Shown here: piece by piece, positions 24,041 to 34,274 of the stretch | Numbering within the stretch: the stretch's first letter is position 1 | Layout of the letters: each line of letters opens with the position of its first letter | NCBI RefSeq assembly: GCF_004349195.1 | Contig: NZ_SMLG01000001.1 | Location: forward strand, 620,001 to 684,000 | Length of the DNA: 64,000 bases | Direction of reading: 5' to 3' | DNA from: Flavobacterium rhamnosiphilum | GTDB lineage: Bacteria > Bacteroidota > Bacteroidia > Flavobacteriales > Flavobacteriaceae | Position numbers and translations under genes: made by a program | The notes under the pieces: generated by a model | Told to the model about the DNA's origin: nothing | What the model saw: the letters and a program-made list of their open reading frames with translations, nothing else | The model's database searches: none

Positions 24041-27000
24041 ATGTCATCAAACAAAAAATACTGGAAAAGTGTTGAAGAACTAGACAAAAATAGTTCTATT
24101 GTTGAGGCGCTTAAAAATAACGAATTTGTTGAAGAAATTCCTACTGATGAATTTTTAGGAAATAATGACGCTTTGTCATCTTCATCAACATCACGTCGTG
24201 ATTTTTTAAAGTACGTTGGTTTTAGTACTGCGGCAGCTACGCTTGCAGCTTGCGAAGGTCCTGTGAACAAGTCAATACCTTATGTGCTTCAGCCGGAACA
24301 AATCATTCCTGGAGTGGCGGATTATTATGCAACTTCTGTTTTTGATGGATTTGATTTTGCTAATCTTTTGGTAAAAACTCGTGAAGGGCGTCCTATTAAA
24401 ATAGATAATAATACTATTGCCGGAGCTAAGTTTAGTGCTAATGCAAGAGTTCATGCGTCTATTCTGTCTTTATATGACAGTATGCGTTTGAAAGAACCAA
24501 AAATTGAAGGTAAAAATTCAACTTGGTCTGCTGTTGATTCTAAAATTAAATCAAGTATAGCTGATGCTACCGCAAAAGGTGGTCAAGTAGTGCTTTTGAC
24601 AAATACATTGGCTAGTCCGTCAACTGAAAAGTTGATAGCTGAGTTTATCGGTAAAAATCCAAACGCTAAACATGTTGTTTATGACGCTGTATCTGAATCT
24701 GAAGCATTAGATGCTTTCGAAACTGTATACGGAGAAAGAGCTTTGGTTGATTATGATTTTTCTAAAGCTTCGCTTATAGTTTCTGTTGGAGCTGATTTCC
24801 TTGGGGATTGGCAAGGTGGAGGATTTGATTCAGGTTATGCTAAAGGAAGAATTCCTAAAGCAGGAAAGATGTCACGTCATTTCCAATTAGAAGCAAACAT
24901 GACTTTGTCTGGTGCTGCTGCTGATAAGCGTTTACCAATGTCTACGGCTAATCAAAAACAAGCATTAGTTCATATATATAATATTGTAACTGGTTCTTCT
25001 GTTGCTGTAAGTTTAGAAGATAAATTTAAAGCAGAAGTTACAAAAGCGGCTCAACAATTGAAAGCTGCTGGTTCAAAAGGAGTATTGGTATCGGGTATTC
25101 AAGATAAAAATGCTCAATTGTTAGTTTTAGCTATCAACCAAGTGTTGGCAAGTGAAGCTTTCAGTACTTCTGGAGTAAGACAAATCAGAAAAGGATCTGA
25201 TGCAAAAGTTACTCAATTAATCAATGATATGAAAGCGGGAAGCGTTCATACTTTGATAATGAGTGGTGTTAATCCAGTTTACACTTTAGCAGATAGTGCT
25301 TCTTTTGTTGAAGGACTTAAAAAAGTAAAAACATCAGTGGCATTTTCTTTAAAAGAAGATGAAACGGCTTTAGTAAGTACTATTGCAGCTGCTGTACCTC
25401 ATTATTTAGAATCATGGAATGATGTAAGTATTACAAAAGGTACTTACGGAATTACTCAGCCTGCAATTCGCCCTCTTTTTACTACGAAACAATTTCAAGA
25501 TGTATTGTTATCTTTAAATGGACTTACAGGTACATTCTACGATTATATTAAGGCTAATGCATCAACAATAATAGCTGGTTCTTCTTGGAACAAAGTTTTA
25601 CATGATGGTGTTTATGTTGGAGTTGTTCCAACGGTATCTGCAGGTTCTGCTGATTATAGTGCTGCTGCAAATGCTTTAGCAAAATCAAAAGCGTCGCAAG
25701 GATTGGAACTTGTTTTATATACTAAAACAGGTATGGGAGATGGACAGCAAGCGAATAACCCTTGGTTGCAAGAGTTTCCGGATCCAATTACAAGAGTGTC
25801 TTGGGATAATTATGTTACTGTTTCGAATGCAGATGCTAAAAAATACGAACTTTCTAATGAAATTGTAGCAAATGGTGGTTTGAACGGAAGTTATGCTACT
25901 ATTACTACTGCCGATGGAGCTAAATTAGAAAATGTTCCGGTAATAGTTCAGCCAGGTCAAGCTGTTGGAACTATTGGTTTAGCATTAGGTTACGGTCGTA
26001 AAGCGGCTTTGAAAGAAGAAATGATGGTAGGTTTAAATGCCTACTCTTTATATAAAGGTTTTGATAATGTACAGTCTGTAACATTGGCGAAAGCTGGAGG
26101 AGAACATGAGTTTGCTTGTGTTCAAGGTCAGAAGACATTGATGGGAAGAGGCGATATTATAAAAGAAACTTCTTTAGAAATCTTCAATACAAAAGATGCT
26201 AAAGAGTGGAATGAACAACCAATGGTTTCATTGGATCACAAACTCGTTGAAGCAACTAAAGTAGATTTATGGGATTCATTTGATCGTTCAACTGGTCACC
26301 ATTTTAATCTTTCTATTGACTTGAACGCTTGTACTGGTTGTGGTGCTTGTGTAATTGCTTGTCATGCAGAAAACAACGTTCCTGTTGTTGGAAAATCAGA
26401 AGTTAGAAGAAGTCGTGATATGCACTGGTTGCGTATTGACAGATATTATTCTTCTGAAAGTACTTTTGAAGGAGATAACGAAAGAAAAGAAAATATCGCA
26501 GGTTTATCAAGTTCACTGTCTACATTTAATGAAATGGAAAAAGCGGGTGATAACCCACAAGTATCATTTCAACCTGTAATGTGTCAACATTGTAATCATG
26601 CACCTTGTGAAACGGTTTGTCCAGTTGCTGCAACTTCACACTCTCGTCAAGGTCAAAACCATATGGCTTATAACAGATGTGTTGGTACGCGTTATTGCGC
26701 TAACAACTGTCCGTATAAAGTGCGTCGTTTTAACTGGTTCTTGTACAACAAAAACAGTGAATTCGATTATCATATGAATGACGATTTAGGACGTATGGTA
26801 TTGAATCCAGATGTTAATGTTCGTTCTCGTGGAGTTATGGAAAAATGTTCAATGTGTATTCAAATGACACAAGCGACAATTTTGAAAGCAAAAAGAGAAG
26901 GAAGAGCAATCGTTGATGGTGAATTCCAAACTGCATGTTCAAATGCTTGTTCTACAGGGGCAATGAAATTTGGTGATGTAAATGATTCAGAAGCGGAAAT

Positions 27001-27097
27001 AACTAAATTAGCTGCTGACGAAAGAATGTATCATTTATTGGAGCATGTTGGAACAAAACCAAATGTGATTTACCACGTTAAAGTTAGAAATACCTAG
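24041..27097 (+). CDS. actB: Alternative complex III subunit ActB (molybdopterin-like plus Fe-S)
   Basis: A 1018-residue protein. Near residue 50 it has a twin-arginine motif SRRDFLKYVGF followed by a hydrophobic stretch ending TLAAC, so it is probably exported folded and lipid-anchored at the Cys near residue 71. Residues about 80-740 resemble a molybdopterin oxidoreductase that in this family has lost the cofactor. The C-terminal part is a ferredoxin-type subunit with several Cys motifs (CTGCGACVIAC near 762, CQHCNHAPCETVC near 847, CVGTRYCANNCPY, CSMC near 936) for multiple Fe-S clusters. Such fusion is typical of ActB. Confidence 0.93.
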   Translation: MSSNKKYWKSVEELDKNSSIVEALKNNEFVEEIPTDEFLGNNDALSSSSTSRRDFLKYVGFSTAAATLAACEGPVNKSIPYVLQPEQIIPGVADYYATSVFDGFDFANLLVKTREGRPIKIDNNTIAGAKFSANARVHASILSLYDSMRLKEPKIEGKNSTWSAVDSKIKSSIADATAKGGQVVLLTNTLASPSTEKLIAEFIGKNPNAKHVVYDAVSESEALDAFETVYGERALVDYDFSKASLIVSVGADFLGDWQGGGFDSGYAKGRIPKAGKMSRHFQLEANMTLSGAAADKRLPMSTANQKQALVHIYNIVTGSSVAVSLEDKFKAEVTKAAQQLKAAGSKGVLVSGIQDKNAQLLVLAINQVLASEAFSTSGVRQIRKGSDAKVTQLINDMKAGSVHTLIMSGVNPVYTLADSASFVEGLKKVKTSVAFSLKEDETALVSTIAAAVPHYLESWNDVSITKGTYGITQPAIRPLFTTKQFQDVLLSLNGLTGTFYDYIKANASTIIAGSSWNKVLHDGVYVGVVPTVSAGSADYSAAANALAKSKASQGLELVLYTKTGMGDGQQANNPWLQEFPDPITRVSWDNYVTVSNADAKKYELSNEIVANGGLNGSYATITTADGAKLENVPVIVQPGQAVGTIGLALGYGRKAALKEEMMVGLNAYSLYKGFDNVQSVTLAKAGGEHEFACVQGQKTLMGRGDIIKETSLEIFNTKDAKEWNEQPMVSLDHKLVEATKVDLWDSFDRSTGHHFNLSIDLNACTGCGACVIACHAENNVPVVGKSEVRRSRDMHWLRIDRYYSSESTFEGDNERKENIAGLSSSLSTFNEMEKAGDNPQVSFQPVMCQHCNHAPCETVCPVAATSHSRQGQNHMAYNRCVGTRYCANNCPYKVRRFNWFLYNKNSEFDYHMNDDLGRMVLNPDVNVRSRGVMEKCSMCIQMTQATILKAKREGRAIVDGEFQTACSNACSTGAMKFGDVNDSEAEITKLAADERMYHLLEHVGTKPNVIYHVKVRNT

Positions 27098-27135
27098 TAC
27101 AAAAAATAATTAATTAAGAATCAATATAAAGGATT

Positions 27136-28539
27136 ATGTCGTCTCACTACGAAGCAACCATTAGAAAACCCTTAGTTATAGGTGATAAATCTTATCACGA
27201 TGTAACTGTAGATGTAGCTGCGCCTGTTGAAGGTAAAGCAAACAAACATTGGTGGATTGTATTTTCAATCGCATTAATAGCCTTCCTTTGGGGACTTGGC
27301 TGTATCATTTACACCGTATCTACAGGTATTGGAACATGGGGATTAAATAAAACTGTAGGATGGGCTTGGGATATCACGAACTTTGTTTGGTGGGTTGGTA
27401 TTGGTCACGCAGGAACACTTATTTCGGCGGTATTATTACTTTTCCGTCAACGTTGGAGAATGGCAATTAACCGTTCTGCAGAAGCAATGACAATTTTCTC
27501 CGTTATTCAAGCAGGTTTATTTCCAATCATTCACATGGGGCGTCCATGGTTAGCGTATTGGGTTCTACCAATTCCGAATCAATTTGGTTCTCTTTGGGTA
27601 AACTTTAACTCGCCATTACTTTGGGACGTATTTGCAATTTCAACGTATCTTTCGGTTTCATTAGTATTCTGGTGGACTGGTTTATTACCTGATTTTGCCA
27701 TGTTACGTGATAGAGCTATTACTCCTTTTAATAAAAGAGTGTATTCTATATTAAGTTTTGGATGGAGCGGTAGAGCAAAAGACTGGCAACGTTTTGAAGA
27801 AGTATCTTTGGTACTTGCAGGTTTAGCTACTCCACTTGTACTTTCAGTGCATACTATTGTATCGATGGATTTTGCTACATCCGTTATTCCAGGATGGCAT
27901 ACTACAATCTTCCCTCCGTACTTTGTTGCTGGAGCGGTTTTCTCAGGATTTGCAATGGTAAATACCTTGCTTATCATTATGAGAAAAGTATCTAATCTAG
28001 AAGCTTACATTACGATTCAACACATTGAGTTGATGAATATCGTTATCATGATTACGGGTTCTATTGTTGGGGTTGCCTATATAACTGAATTATTTGTTGC
28101 ATGGTATTCTGGTGTAGAGTACGAACAATATGCTTTCTTGAATAGAGCAACCGGACCTTACTGGTGGGCATATTGGTCAATGATGACTTGTAATGTTTTT
28201 TCTCCACAATTCATGTGGTTCAAAAAATTAAGAACAAGTATCATGTTCTCGTTTATAATTTCGATAGTTGTAAATATTGGAATGTGGTTTGAGAGATTTG
28301 TAATTATCGTAACTTCGTTACATAGAGATTATTTACCATCTTCTTGGACAATGTTTTCACCTACATTTGTTGATATTGGAATTTTCATTGGAACAATAGG
28401 TTTCTTCTTTGTATTGTTCTTATTGTATTCAAGAACATTCCCTGTAATTGCACAAGCAGAGGTAAAAACAATTTTGAAAGGAACTGGAGATAATTACAAA
28501 AGAGAAAGAGAAGCAAATAAAGATTCACATCATGAGTAA
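27136..28539 (+). CDS. actC: Alternative complex III subunit ActC (NrfD/PsrC-like)
   Basis: A 467-residue integral membrane protein with about ten hydrophobic helices. The region WDITNFVWWVGIGHAGTLIS is the typical NrfD/PsrC quinol-site signature, and PIIHMGRPWLAYW and SVHTIVSMDFA follow. It is expected to bind menaquinol next to ActB. It overlaps actD by 8 nt. Confidence 0.95.
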   Translation: MSSHYEATIRKPLVIGDKSYHDVTVDVAAPVEGKANKHWWIVFSIALIAFLWGLGCIIYTVSTGIGTWGLNKTVGWAWDITNFVWWVGIGHAGTLISAVLLLFRQRWRMAINRSAEAMTIFSVIQAGLFPIIHMGRPWLAYWVLPIPNQFGSLWVNFNSPLLWDVFAISTYLSVSLVFWWTGLLPDFAMLRDRAITPFNKRVYSILSFGWSGRAKDWQRFEEVSLVLAGLATPLVLSVHTIVSMDFATSVIPGWHTTIFPPYFVAGAVFSGFAMVNTLLIIMRKVSNLEAYITIQHIELMNIVIMITGSIVGVAYITELFVAWYSGVEYEQYAFLNRATGPYWWAYWSMMTCNVFSPQFMWFKKLRTSIMFSFIISIVVNIGMWFERFVIIVTSLHRDYLPSSWTMFSPTFVDIGIFIGTIGFFFVLFLLYSRTFPVIAQAEVKTILKGTGDNYKREREANKDSHHE

Positions 28540-29056
28540 TAAAGTAATATACGCCATTTATAATGACGATGATATATTGATGGATGCGGTTAAAAAAACC
28601 AGAGCAGCTCATCATCATATTGAAGAAGTTTTTACTCCATTCCCGGTTCACGGTTTGGATAAAGCTATGGGAATTGCACCTACAAGATTAGCTATTTGTG
28701 CTTTTCTTTATGGTTGTGTTGGAATCTCGGTAGCAACAGCTATGATGAATTATATTATGATTCAAGATTGGCCACAAGATATTGGCGGAAAGCCAAGTTT
28801 TAGTTATATTGAAAACATGCCTGCTTTCGTTCCAATTATGTTTGAACTTACGGTATTTTTTGCGGCTCACTTAATGGTTATTACTTTTTATATGAGAAGT
28901 AAATTATGGCCTTTCAAAGAAGCAGAGAATCCAGATGTAAGAACTACAGATGACCATTTTTTAATGGAAGTTGCTGTAAATGATAATGAAGAAGAATTAG
29001 TTTCTTTTTTCCAAAGCACGGGAGCTGTAGAAGTTAAAGTAATAGAAAAGCATTAA
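28532..29056 (+). CDS. actD: Alternative complex III subunit ActD (DUF3341)
   Basis: A 174-residue protein of the DUF3341 family: an N-terminal ferredoxin-like fold (VIYAIYNDDDILMDAVKKTR, VFTPFPVHGLDKAMGI) followed by two transmembrane helices (about 50-72 and 88-115) and a polar tail. It is a structural subunit of the complex, and its start overlaps the actC stop by 8 nt, so the two are translationally coupled. Confidence 0.93.
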   Translation: MSNKVIYAIYNDDDILMDAVKKTRAAHHHIEEVFTPFPVHGLDKAMGIAPTRLAICAFLYGCVGISVATAMMNYIMIQDWPQDIGGKPSFSYIENMPAFVPIMFELTVFFAAHLMVITFYMRSKLWPFKEAENPDVRTTDDHFLMEVAVNDNEEELVSFFQSTGAVEVKVIEKH

Positions 29057-29064
29057 TTATAGAT

Positions 29065-29610
29065 ATGAAAAGCGTATATAAAATAACACTTTTATTTGGC
29101 ATAACTATTTTAGTTTCATCTTGCCATAATAATGCGGAACCAAACTATCAGTATTTTCCAAATATGTATGAGTCAGTAGGGTATGAAACTTATTCTGAAT
29201 CAAATGCATTTAAAAACGGTAAAGAAGGTCAACTTCCAGCTGAAGGGACTATTAACAGAGGATTTGAACCTTTTGAATATGAAAATTCTACCGCAGGGTA
29301 TGAGTTAGCAAAAGCAAATCTTAAATCTCCTTTGGATTCTTTAAGCAGAGACTCTGATAAAGGAAAGGAGCTTTTTGAGATATATTGTACCAGTTGCCAT
29401 GGTGCTTCTGGAAACGGTAAAGGAAAGCTTGTAGAAAGAGAAAAATTTCTGGGTGTTCCTAGTTATAAAGATAGAGTTATCACTGAAGGAAGTATTTTTC
29501 ATGTTATAACTTATGGTTTAAATTCAATGGGTTCACATGCTAACCAATTGAGTGCCCATGAACGTTGGTTAGTTACTGACTATGTTCTAAAACTAAAAAG
29601 CGAATTATAA
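29065..29610 (+). CDS. actE: Alternative complex III subunit ActE, monoheme cytochrome c lipoprotein
   Basis: A 181-residue protein. A lipoprotein signal ends in ILVSSC (Cys at about residue 20). The body has a single CTSCH heme motif near residue 109, and ITYGLNSMGSHANQLS supplies the likely Met ligand. It is one of the electron carriers of complex III, anchored to the outer face of the inner membrane. It starts 8 nt after actD. Confidence 0.92.
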   Translation: MKSVYKITLLFGITILVSSCHNNAEPNYQYFPNMYESVGYETYSESNAFKNGKEGQLPAEGTINRGFEPFEYENSTAGYELAKANLKSPLDSLSRDSDKGKELFEIYCTSCHGASGNGKGKLVEREKFLGVPSYKDRVITEGSIFHVITYGLNSMGSHANQLSAHERWLVTDYVLKLKSEL

Positions 29611-29637
29611 TTGTTGAACAAACTGATCGTAATAGAT

Positions 29638-31113
29638 ATGTATACATTTTCAAGTAAATTAAAAACTTTTTCTTTCATCTTAATGGCTGTAGGTCTTTTA
29701 GGAATTGGATATGGTTTTTTAACTGCACCTAAAGATATTCAAGAAGTTGAAAAACTTCTTGCGGCCGAAAGTCATGGTGGTCATGGTGAAGCTAAACATG
29801 AAGCGACAACTGCTGCTGAACCTTCGCATGAAGCTGCTGCTAGTCATAGCGAAGCTACCGAAGAGAAAAAAATGGAAGAATCTCATGAAGCTGTAGCTCC
29901 AACAGATGATACTACTAAAGTTGCTGAAGCAGCACATGCTGAACCAGTTCACGCTGAGGCAGCTGTTAAAAAAGAAGGTCATGATGTTAGTGAAGAGGCG
30001 GAACATACTGAGCATTTGAATCATGTTTTACACCAACTACAAAACAAACCTTGGTCTGCTTTATACGTTGCTTGTATTTTCTTTATGCTTGTTTCTCTTG
30101 GAGTTTTAGTGTTTTATGCAATTCAACAAGTAGCTCAGGCTGGATGGTCTCCAGTATTATTTAGAGTTATGCAGGGTATAACATCTTATTTACCTGTTGG
30201 TTCTGTTATCTTTTTTGTTATTCTAATATTATGTGGTTTACATTTTAATCACATGTTTATATGGTTAGATCCTGAAGTTGTTGCAAATGATAAATTAATC
30301 GCTAATAAAACAGGTTATTTAAATTTTCCTTTTTGGATTGTTAGAGCTGCTATATTTTTGACTGGTTGGAGTTTATATCAATATTTTTCAAGAAAAAACT
30401 GTTTGGCGCAAGACGAAGCAAATGATGACTTGTTTTACAAGAAAAACTTCAACATATCAGCGATGTTTTTAGTTTTCTTCATCGTGTCGGAATCTATAAT
30501 GTCTTGGGATTGGATAATGTCTATTGATCCTCATTGGTTCAGTACATTATTTGGATGGTACGTATTTGCTAGCTTCTTTGTTAGTGGAGTTACAACTATT
30601 GCTTTAATTACTTTGTACCTAAAATCTAGAGGATATTTAGAGCATGTAAATACAAGTCATATACACGATTTAGCAAAATTCATGTTCGGATTAAGTGTTT
30701 TCTGGACGTATTTATGGTTTTCACAATTCATGTTGATATGGTATGCAAATATCCCTGAAGAGGTAACGTATTTTATTACCAGAATTGAATTGTATAATCT
30801 TCCATTCTTTGGTGCTGTAGTAATGAATTTTTTATTCCCTTTATTAATATTAATTAATACAGATTTCAAGAGAATTACTTGGGTACTAGTTATGGCAGGA
30901 ATTGTAATACTAGCAGGTCATTATATTGATTTCTTTAATATGATTATGCCGGGAACTGTAGGAGACAGATGGTTTATTGGTGTACCAGAGATAGCATCCG
31001 TTCTTTTCTTCTTAGGATTATTTATTTATGTTGTTTTCACAGCGTTAACTAAAGCTCCTTTGTTGGCAAAAAGAAATCCTTTCATAGGAGAAAGTAAACA
31101 TTTTCATTATTAA
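29638..31113 (+). CDS. actF: Alternative complex III subunit ActF
   Basis: About 491 residues from ATG at 29638 (MYTFSSKLKTFSFILM); a TTG nine codons upstream, directly after the actE stop, is less likely. One N-terminal helix is followed by a roughly 100-residue loop extremely rich in His, Glu and Ala (many SHE, HEA and HAE units), then about nine helices related to ActC (for example MSWDWIMSIDPHWFSTLFGWY and HIHDLAKFMFGLSVFWTYLWFSQ regions). A membrane subunit of complex III. Confidence 0.9.
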   Translation: MYTFSSKLKTFSFILMAVGLLGIGYGFLTAPKDIQEVEKLLAAESHGGHGEAKHEATTAAEPSHEAAASHSEATEEKKMEESHEAVAPTDDTTKVAEAAHAEPVHAEAAVKKEGHDVSEEAEHTEHLNHVLHQLQNKPWSALYVACIFFMLVSLGVLVFYAIQQVAQAGWSPVLFRVMQGITSYLPVGSVIFFVILILCGLHFNHMFIWLDPEVVANDKLIANKTGYLNFPFWIVRAAIFLTGWSLYQYFSRKNCLAQDEANDDLFYKKNFNISAMFLVFFIVSESIMSWDWIMSIDPHWFSTLFGWYVFASFFVSGVTTIALITLYLKSRGYLEHVNTSHIHDLAKFMFGLSVFWTYLWFSQFMLIWYANIPEEVTYFITRIELYNLPFFGAVVMNFLFPLLILINTDFKRITWVLVMAGIVILAGHYIDFFNMIMPGTVGDRWFIGVPEIASVLFFLGLFIYVVFTALTKAPLLAKRNPFIGESKHFHY

Positions 31114-31132
31114 TATTTAAAGAAAAAAACAG

Positions 31133-32290
31133 ATGACAAGTTTGTTGGTAATTATAGTTTTAGTTTTATTAGCTGTTGCTTTATGGCAATTGACTAAAAT
31201 ATTCGACCTGACGCAAGTTGGATCTAATTCAGATAGTTCAGAAATAGCTACAGATAACGATAATAACGTTCAAGGTTATTTGATGTTTGGGTTTTTGGCT
31301 TTCATTTATATTTTTTCAATTTACGGATTGTTTAAATGGGGACCTCTTGTTCTTCATACGCCGGCTTCTGCACATGGTGGTGAAGTAGATAATTTAATGA
31401 ATATTACATGGGTTCTTATCTTTATAGTTCAGGCTATAACTCAAGTATTGTTGCATTATTTTGCTTTCAAATACAGAGGAAAAAAAGATCAAAAAGCACT
31501 TTATTTTGCGGATAATAATAAGTTAGAAGCTATTTGGAGTGTTATTCCAGCTGTAGTTTTAGCAGGTTTGATTCTTTATGGTCTTTTCGCTTGGACAAAT
31601 ATTATGTTTGTTGATGAAGATGAGGATACTATAGTTATTGAATTGTATGCACAGCAGTTTAACTGGAAAGCCAGATATTCAGGTAATGATAATGTATTAG
31701 GGAAAGCTAATGTTAGATTTATTGAAGGTGCAAATGCAGTAGGTGTTGATTTAGCTGATCCATATTCACAAGATGATATTGTTGTAACAGAATTGCATAT
31801 TCCTAAAGGAAAAAAGATTCTTTTCAAAATGCGTTCTCAAGATGTTTTGCATTCAGCGTACATGCCTCACTTTAGAGCACAAATGAACTGTGTTCCCGGT
31901 ATGGTTACGCAATTCGCTTTTGAACCGATATACACTACAGCAGAATATAGAGAATTGCCATTTATGGTAGAAAAAGTGGCTAATATTAATGCTTTAAGAT
32001 CTAAAAAAAGTATTGAATTAGTAGCTAAGGGCGAAACTGCTTTAGATCCTTACACGTTTGATTACTTATTGCTTTGTAATAAAATTTGTGGAGCATCTCA
32101 TTATAACATGCAAATGAAAATTATTGTAGATACACCTGAAGACTATAAAGCATGGTTGAAAGATAAAGCTACAATTGTAAGTGAAGTAAAAGCTGCTATG
32201 GCTGAACCTGCTGCTGCTGATGGAGCATCTGGTACAGATTCTACAAAAGCAAAAGATACTGCAGCAGTTGCCGTAACGGCCATGAAATAA
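31133..32290 (+). CDS. coxB: Cytochrome c oxidase subunit II (CuA)
   Basis: A 385-residue protein. It has an extra N-terminal helix, then the usual two helices of subunit II, then the periplasmic CuA domain. CuA ligands: His in VLHSAYMPHF (near 238), and CNKICGASHYNMQM (near 313) supplying two Cys, the His and the Met. QQFNWKARY is the conserved Trp region for electron entry. There is no heme c domain, so it is not a caa3 type. The last 30 residues form an Ala/Thr-rich tail. It directly follows actF in the same operon. Confidence 0.93.
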   Translation: MTSLLVIIVLVLLAVALWQLTKIFDLTQVGSNSDSSEIATDNDNNVQGYLMFGFLAFIYIFSIYGLFKWGPLVLHTPASAHGGEVDNLMNITWVLIFIVQAITQVLLHYFAFKYRGKKDQKALYFADNNKLEAIWSVIPAVVLAGLILYGLFAWTNIMFVDEDEDTIVIELYAQQFNWKARYSGNDNVLGKANVRFIEGANAVGVDLADPYSQDDIVVTELHIPKGKKILFKMRSQDVLHSAYMPHFRAQMNCVPGMVTQFAFEPIYTTAEYRELPFMVEKVANINALRSKKSIELVAKGETALDPYTFDYLLLCNKICGASHYNMQMKIIVDTPEDYKAWLKDKATIVSEVKAAMAEPAAADGASGTDSTKAKDTAAVAVTAMK

Positions 32291-32319
32291 TTAATAAGAA
32301 AAATTTAAAGTAAACATAT

Positions 32320-34116
32320 ATGTCAGCAGAAGGTCACGATCACGCAATAGATCACGAACACGAACATCACCATAAAGACACTTTTATTACTAAATATATT
32401 TTTAGTATTGATCATAAAATGATTGCCAAACAATACCTAATTACGGGTATTATTATGGGAATTATTGGGGTAGGAATGTCTATGCTATTTAGAATGCAAT
32501 TAGCATGGCCAGAAGAATCATTTAAAATTTTCAATATTTTACTTGGTGATAAATTTGCTCCTAACGGAGTAATGACAAATGATATTTATTTGGCTTTAGT
32601 TACTATACATGGAACTATAATGGTATTCTTTGTATTAACGGCCGCTTTAAGTGGTACTTTTAGTAACTTGTTGATACCACTTCAGATTGGTGCACGTGAT
32701 ATGGCATCTGGTTTTATGAATATGATATCATACTGGTTGTTCTTCTTGTCAAGTATAATCATGGTTAGTTCTCTTTTTGTTGAAGCTGGACCTGCATCTG
32801 CAGGATGGACTATTTATCCACCCTTGAGTGCTTTGCCACAAGCTATCCCTGGTTCAGGTTTAGGAATGACATTATGGCTAGTTTCAATGGCTATCTTTAT
32901 TGCATCTTCTTTAATGGGTTCTTTAAATTACGTTGTAACAGTAATTAATTTAAGAACTAAAGGGATGACTATGACTAGATTGCCTCTTACAATTTGGGCT
33001 TTCTTTGTAACAGCAATTATTGGTATCGTTTCTTTCCCGGTTCTTTTATCAGCAGCATTATTGTTGATTTTTGATAGAAGTTTTGGAACTTCATTCTTCT
33101 TATCGGATATTTATATTGCTGGAGAAGTTTTACATTATCAAGGTGGTTCGCCAGTATTGTTCGAACACTTATTTTGGTTCTTAGGACACCCTGAGGTTTA
33201 TATCGTTTTATTACCTGCTTTGGGTATTACTTCGGAAGTTATTGCAACAAATTCACGTAAACCAATTTTTGGTTACAGAGCGATGATTATGTCAATTTTG
33301 GCAATTGCTTTCTTATCAACAATTGTTTGGGGTCACCATATGTTTATCTCGGGTATGAATCCATTTTTAGGTTCTGTATTTACCTTTACAACATTATTGA
33401 TTGCTATCCCTTCAGCTGTAAAAGCGTTTAATTACATCACTACACTTTGGAAAGGTAACTTGCAATTGAATCCGGCTATGCTGTTTTCAATTGGTTTAGT
33501 TTCTACATTTATTACAGGTGGTTTAACAGGAATTATTCTTGGAGACAGTACACTTGATATTAATGTGCATGATACGTATTTCGTAGTAGCTCACTTTCAC
33601 TTAGTAATGGGTATTTCTGCTCTTTACGGAATGTTTGCTGGTATTTACCACTGGTTCCCAAGAATGTTCGGAAGAATGTTAAACAAGAATCTTGGATATG
33701 TACACTTTTGGGTAACTGCAATCTGTGCTTATGGAGTTTTCTTCCCAATGCACTTTATCGGATTAGCTGGTTTACCAAGACGTTACTATACAAACACAAA
33801 CTTCCCATTATTTGATGATTTGCAAAACGTAAACGTTTTGATTACTACATTTGCATTAATTGGTGGAGCTTTTCAATTGGTATTTTTGTATAACTTCTTT
33901 AGTAGTATTTTCTACGGTAAGAAAGCGGTTCAGAATCCATGGAAATCGAATACACTAGAATGGACAGCGCCGGTTGAACACATTCACGGTAACTGGCCAG
34001 GTGAAATTCCTCACGTATATCGTTGGCCTTATGACTACAGTAATCCTGCACACGATGTGGATTTTGTACCTCAAAACGTTCCAATGAAAGAAGGTGAAGA
34101 AGTTTTACACCACTAA
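32320..34116 (+). CDS. coxA: Cytochrome c oxidase subunit I
   Basis: A 598-residue, 12-plus helix heme-copper oxidase subunit. The binuclear centre ligands are visible: WFLGHPEVYIVLLP (CuB His, with the cross-linked Tyr, and the A1-type Glu), WGHHMFISGM (two CuB His) and HDTYFVVAHFHLVMG (heme a3 and heme a His). It belongs to the A1 family of proton-pumping oxidases. It starts with a His-rich tail (HDHAIDHEHEHHHK). It is the last gene of the operon, and a terminator follows. The subunit III and assembly genes are about 19 kb away. Confidence 0.96.
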   Translation: MSAEGHDHAIDHEHEHHHKDTFITKYIFSIDHKMIAKQYLITGIIMGIIGVGMSMLFRMQLAWPEESFKIFNILLGDKFAPNGVMTNDIYLALVTIHGTIMVFFVLTAALSGTFSNLLIPLQIGARDMASGFMNMISYWLFFLSSIIMVSSLFVEAGPASAGWTIYPPLSALPQAIPGSGLGMTLWLVSMAIFIASSLMGSLNYVVTVINLRTKGMTMTRLPLTIWAFFVTAIIGIVSFPVLLSAALLLIFDRSFGTSFFLSDIYIAGEVLHYQGGSPVLFEHLFWFLGHPEVYIVLLPALGITSEVIATNSRKPIFGYRAMIMSILAIAFLSTIVWGHHMFISGMNPFLGSVFTFTTLLIAIPSAVKAFNYITTLWKGNLQLNPAMLFSIGLVSTFITGGLTGIILGDSTLDINVHDTYFVVAHFHLVMGISALYGMFAGIYHWFPRMFGRMLNKNLGYVHFWVTAICAYGVFFPMHFIGLAGLPRRYYTNTNFPLFDDLQNVNVLITTFALIGGAFQLVFLYNFFSSIFYGKKAVQNPWKSNTLEWTAPVEHIHGNWPGEIPHVYRWPYDYSNPAHDVDFVPQNVPMKEGEEVLHH

Positions 34117-34125
34117 AATATAAAG

Positions 34126-34156
34126 AAAAGCCTCTGCGAAAGTAGAGGCTTTTTTT
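34126..34156 (+). terminator. Terminator after coxA
   Basis: AAAAGCCTCT and AGAGGCTTTT pair as a 10-bp stem around an 8-nt loop, followed by T residues, 10 nt after the coxA stop. Confidence 0.9.
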
Positions 34157-34262
34157 ATGGCGTTTTGGTATTACTTAGTCTTCGGAGTATTCTTTTAGAT
34201 AGTAACTTTTTTAATTTTTATAGCATTTAAAATTTAAAATTTATAATTCAAAATTGCTTTGC

Positions 34263-34270
34263 TATCTTTG
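34263..34270 (+). promoter_or_regulatory. ruvB -7 element
   Basis: TATCTTTG matches TAnnTTTG and ends 4 nt before the ruvB ATG at 34275. A transcript starting at the normal distance would be leaderless or begin at the start codon. Confidence 0.6.
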
Positions 34271-34274
34271 TTAC

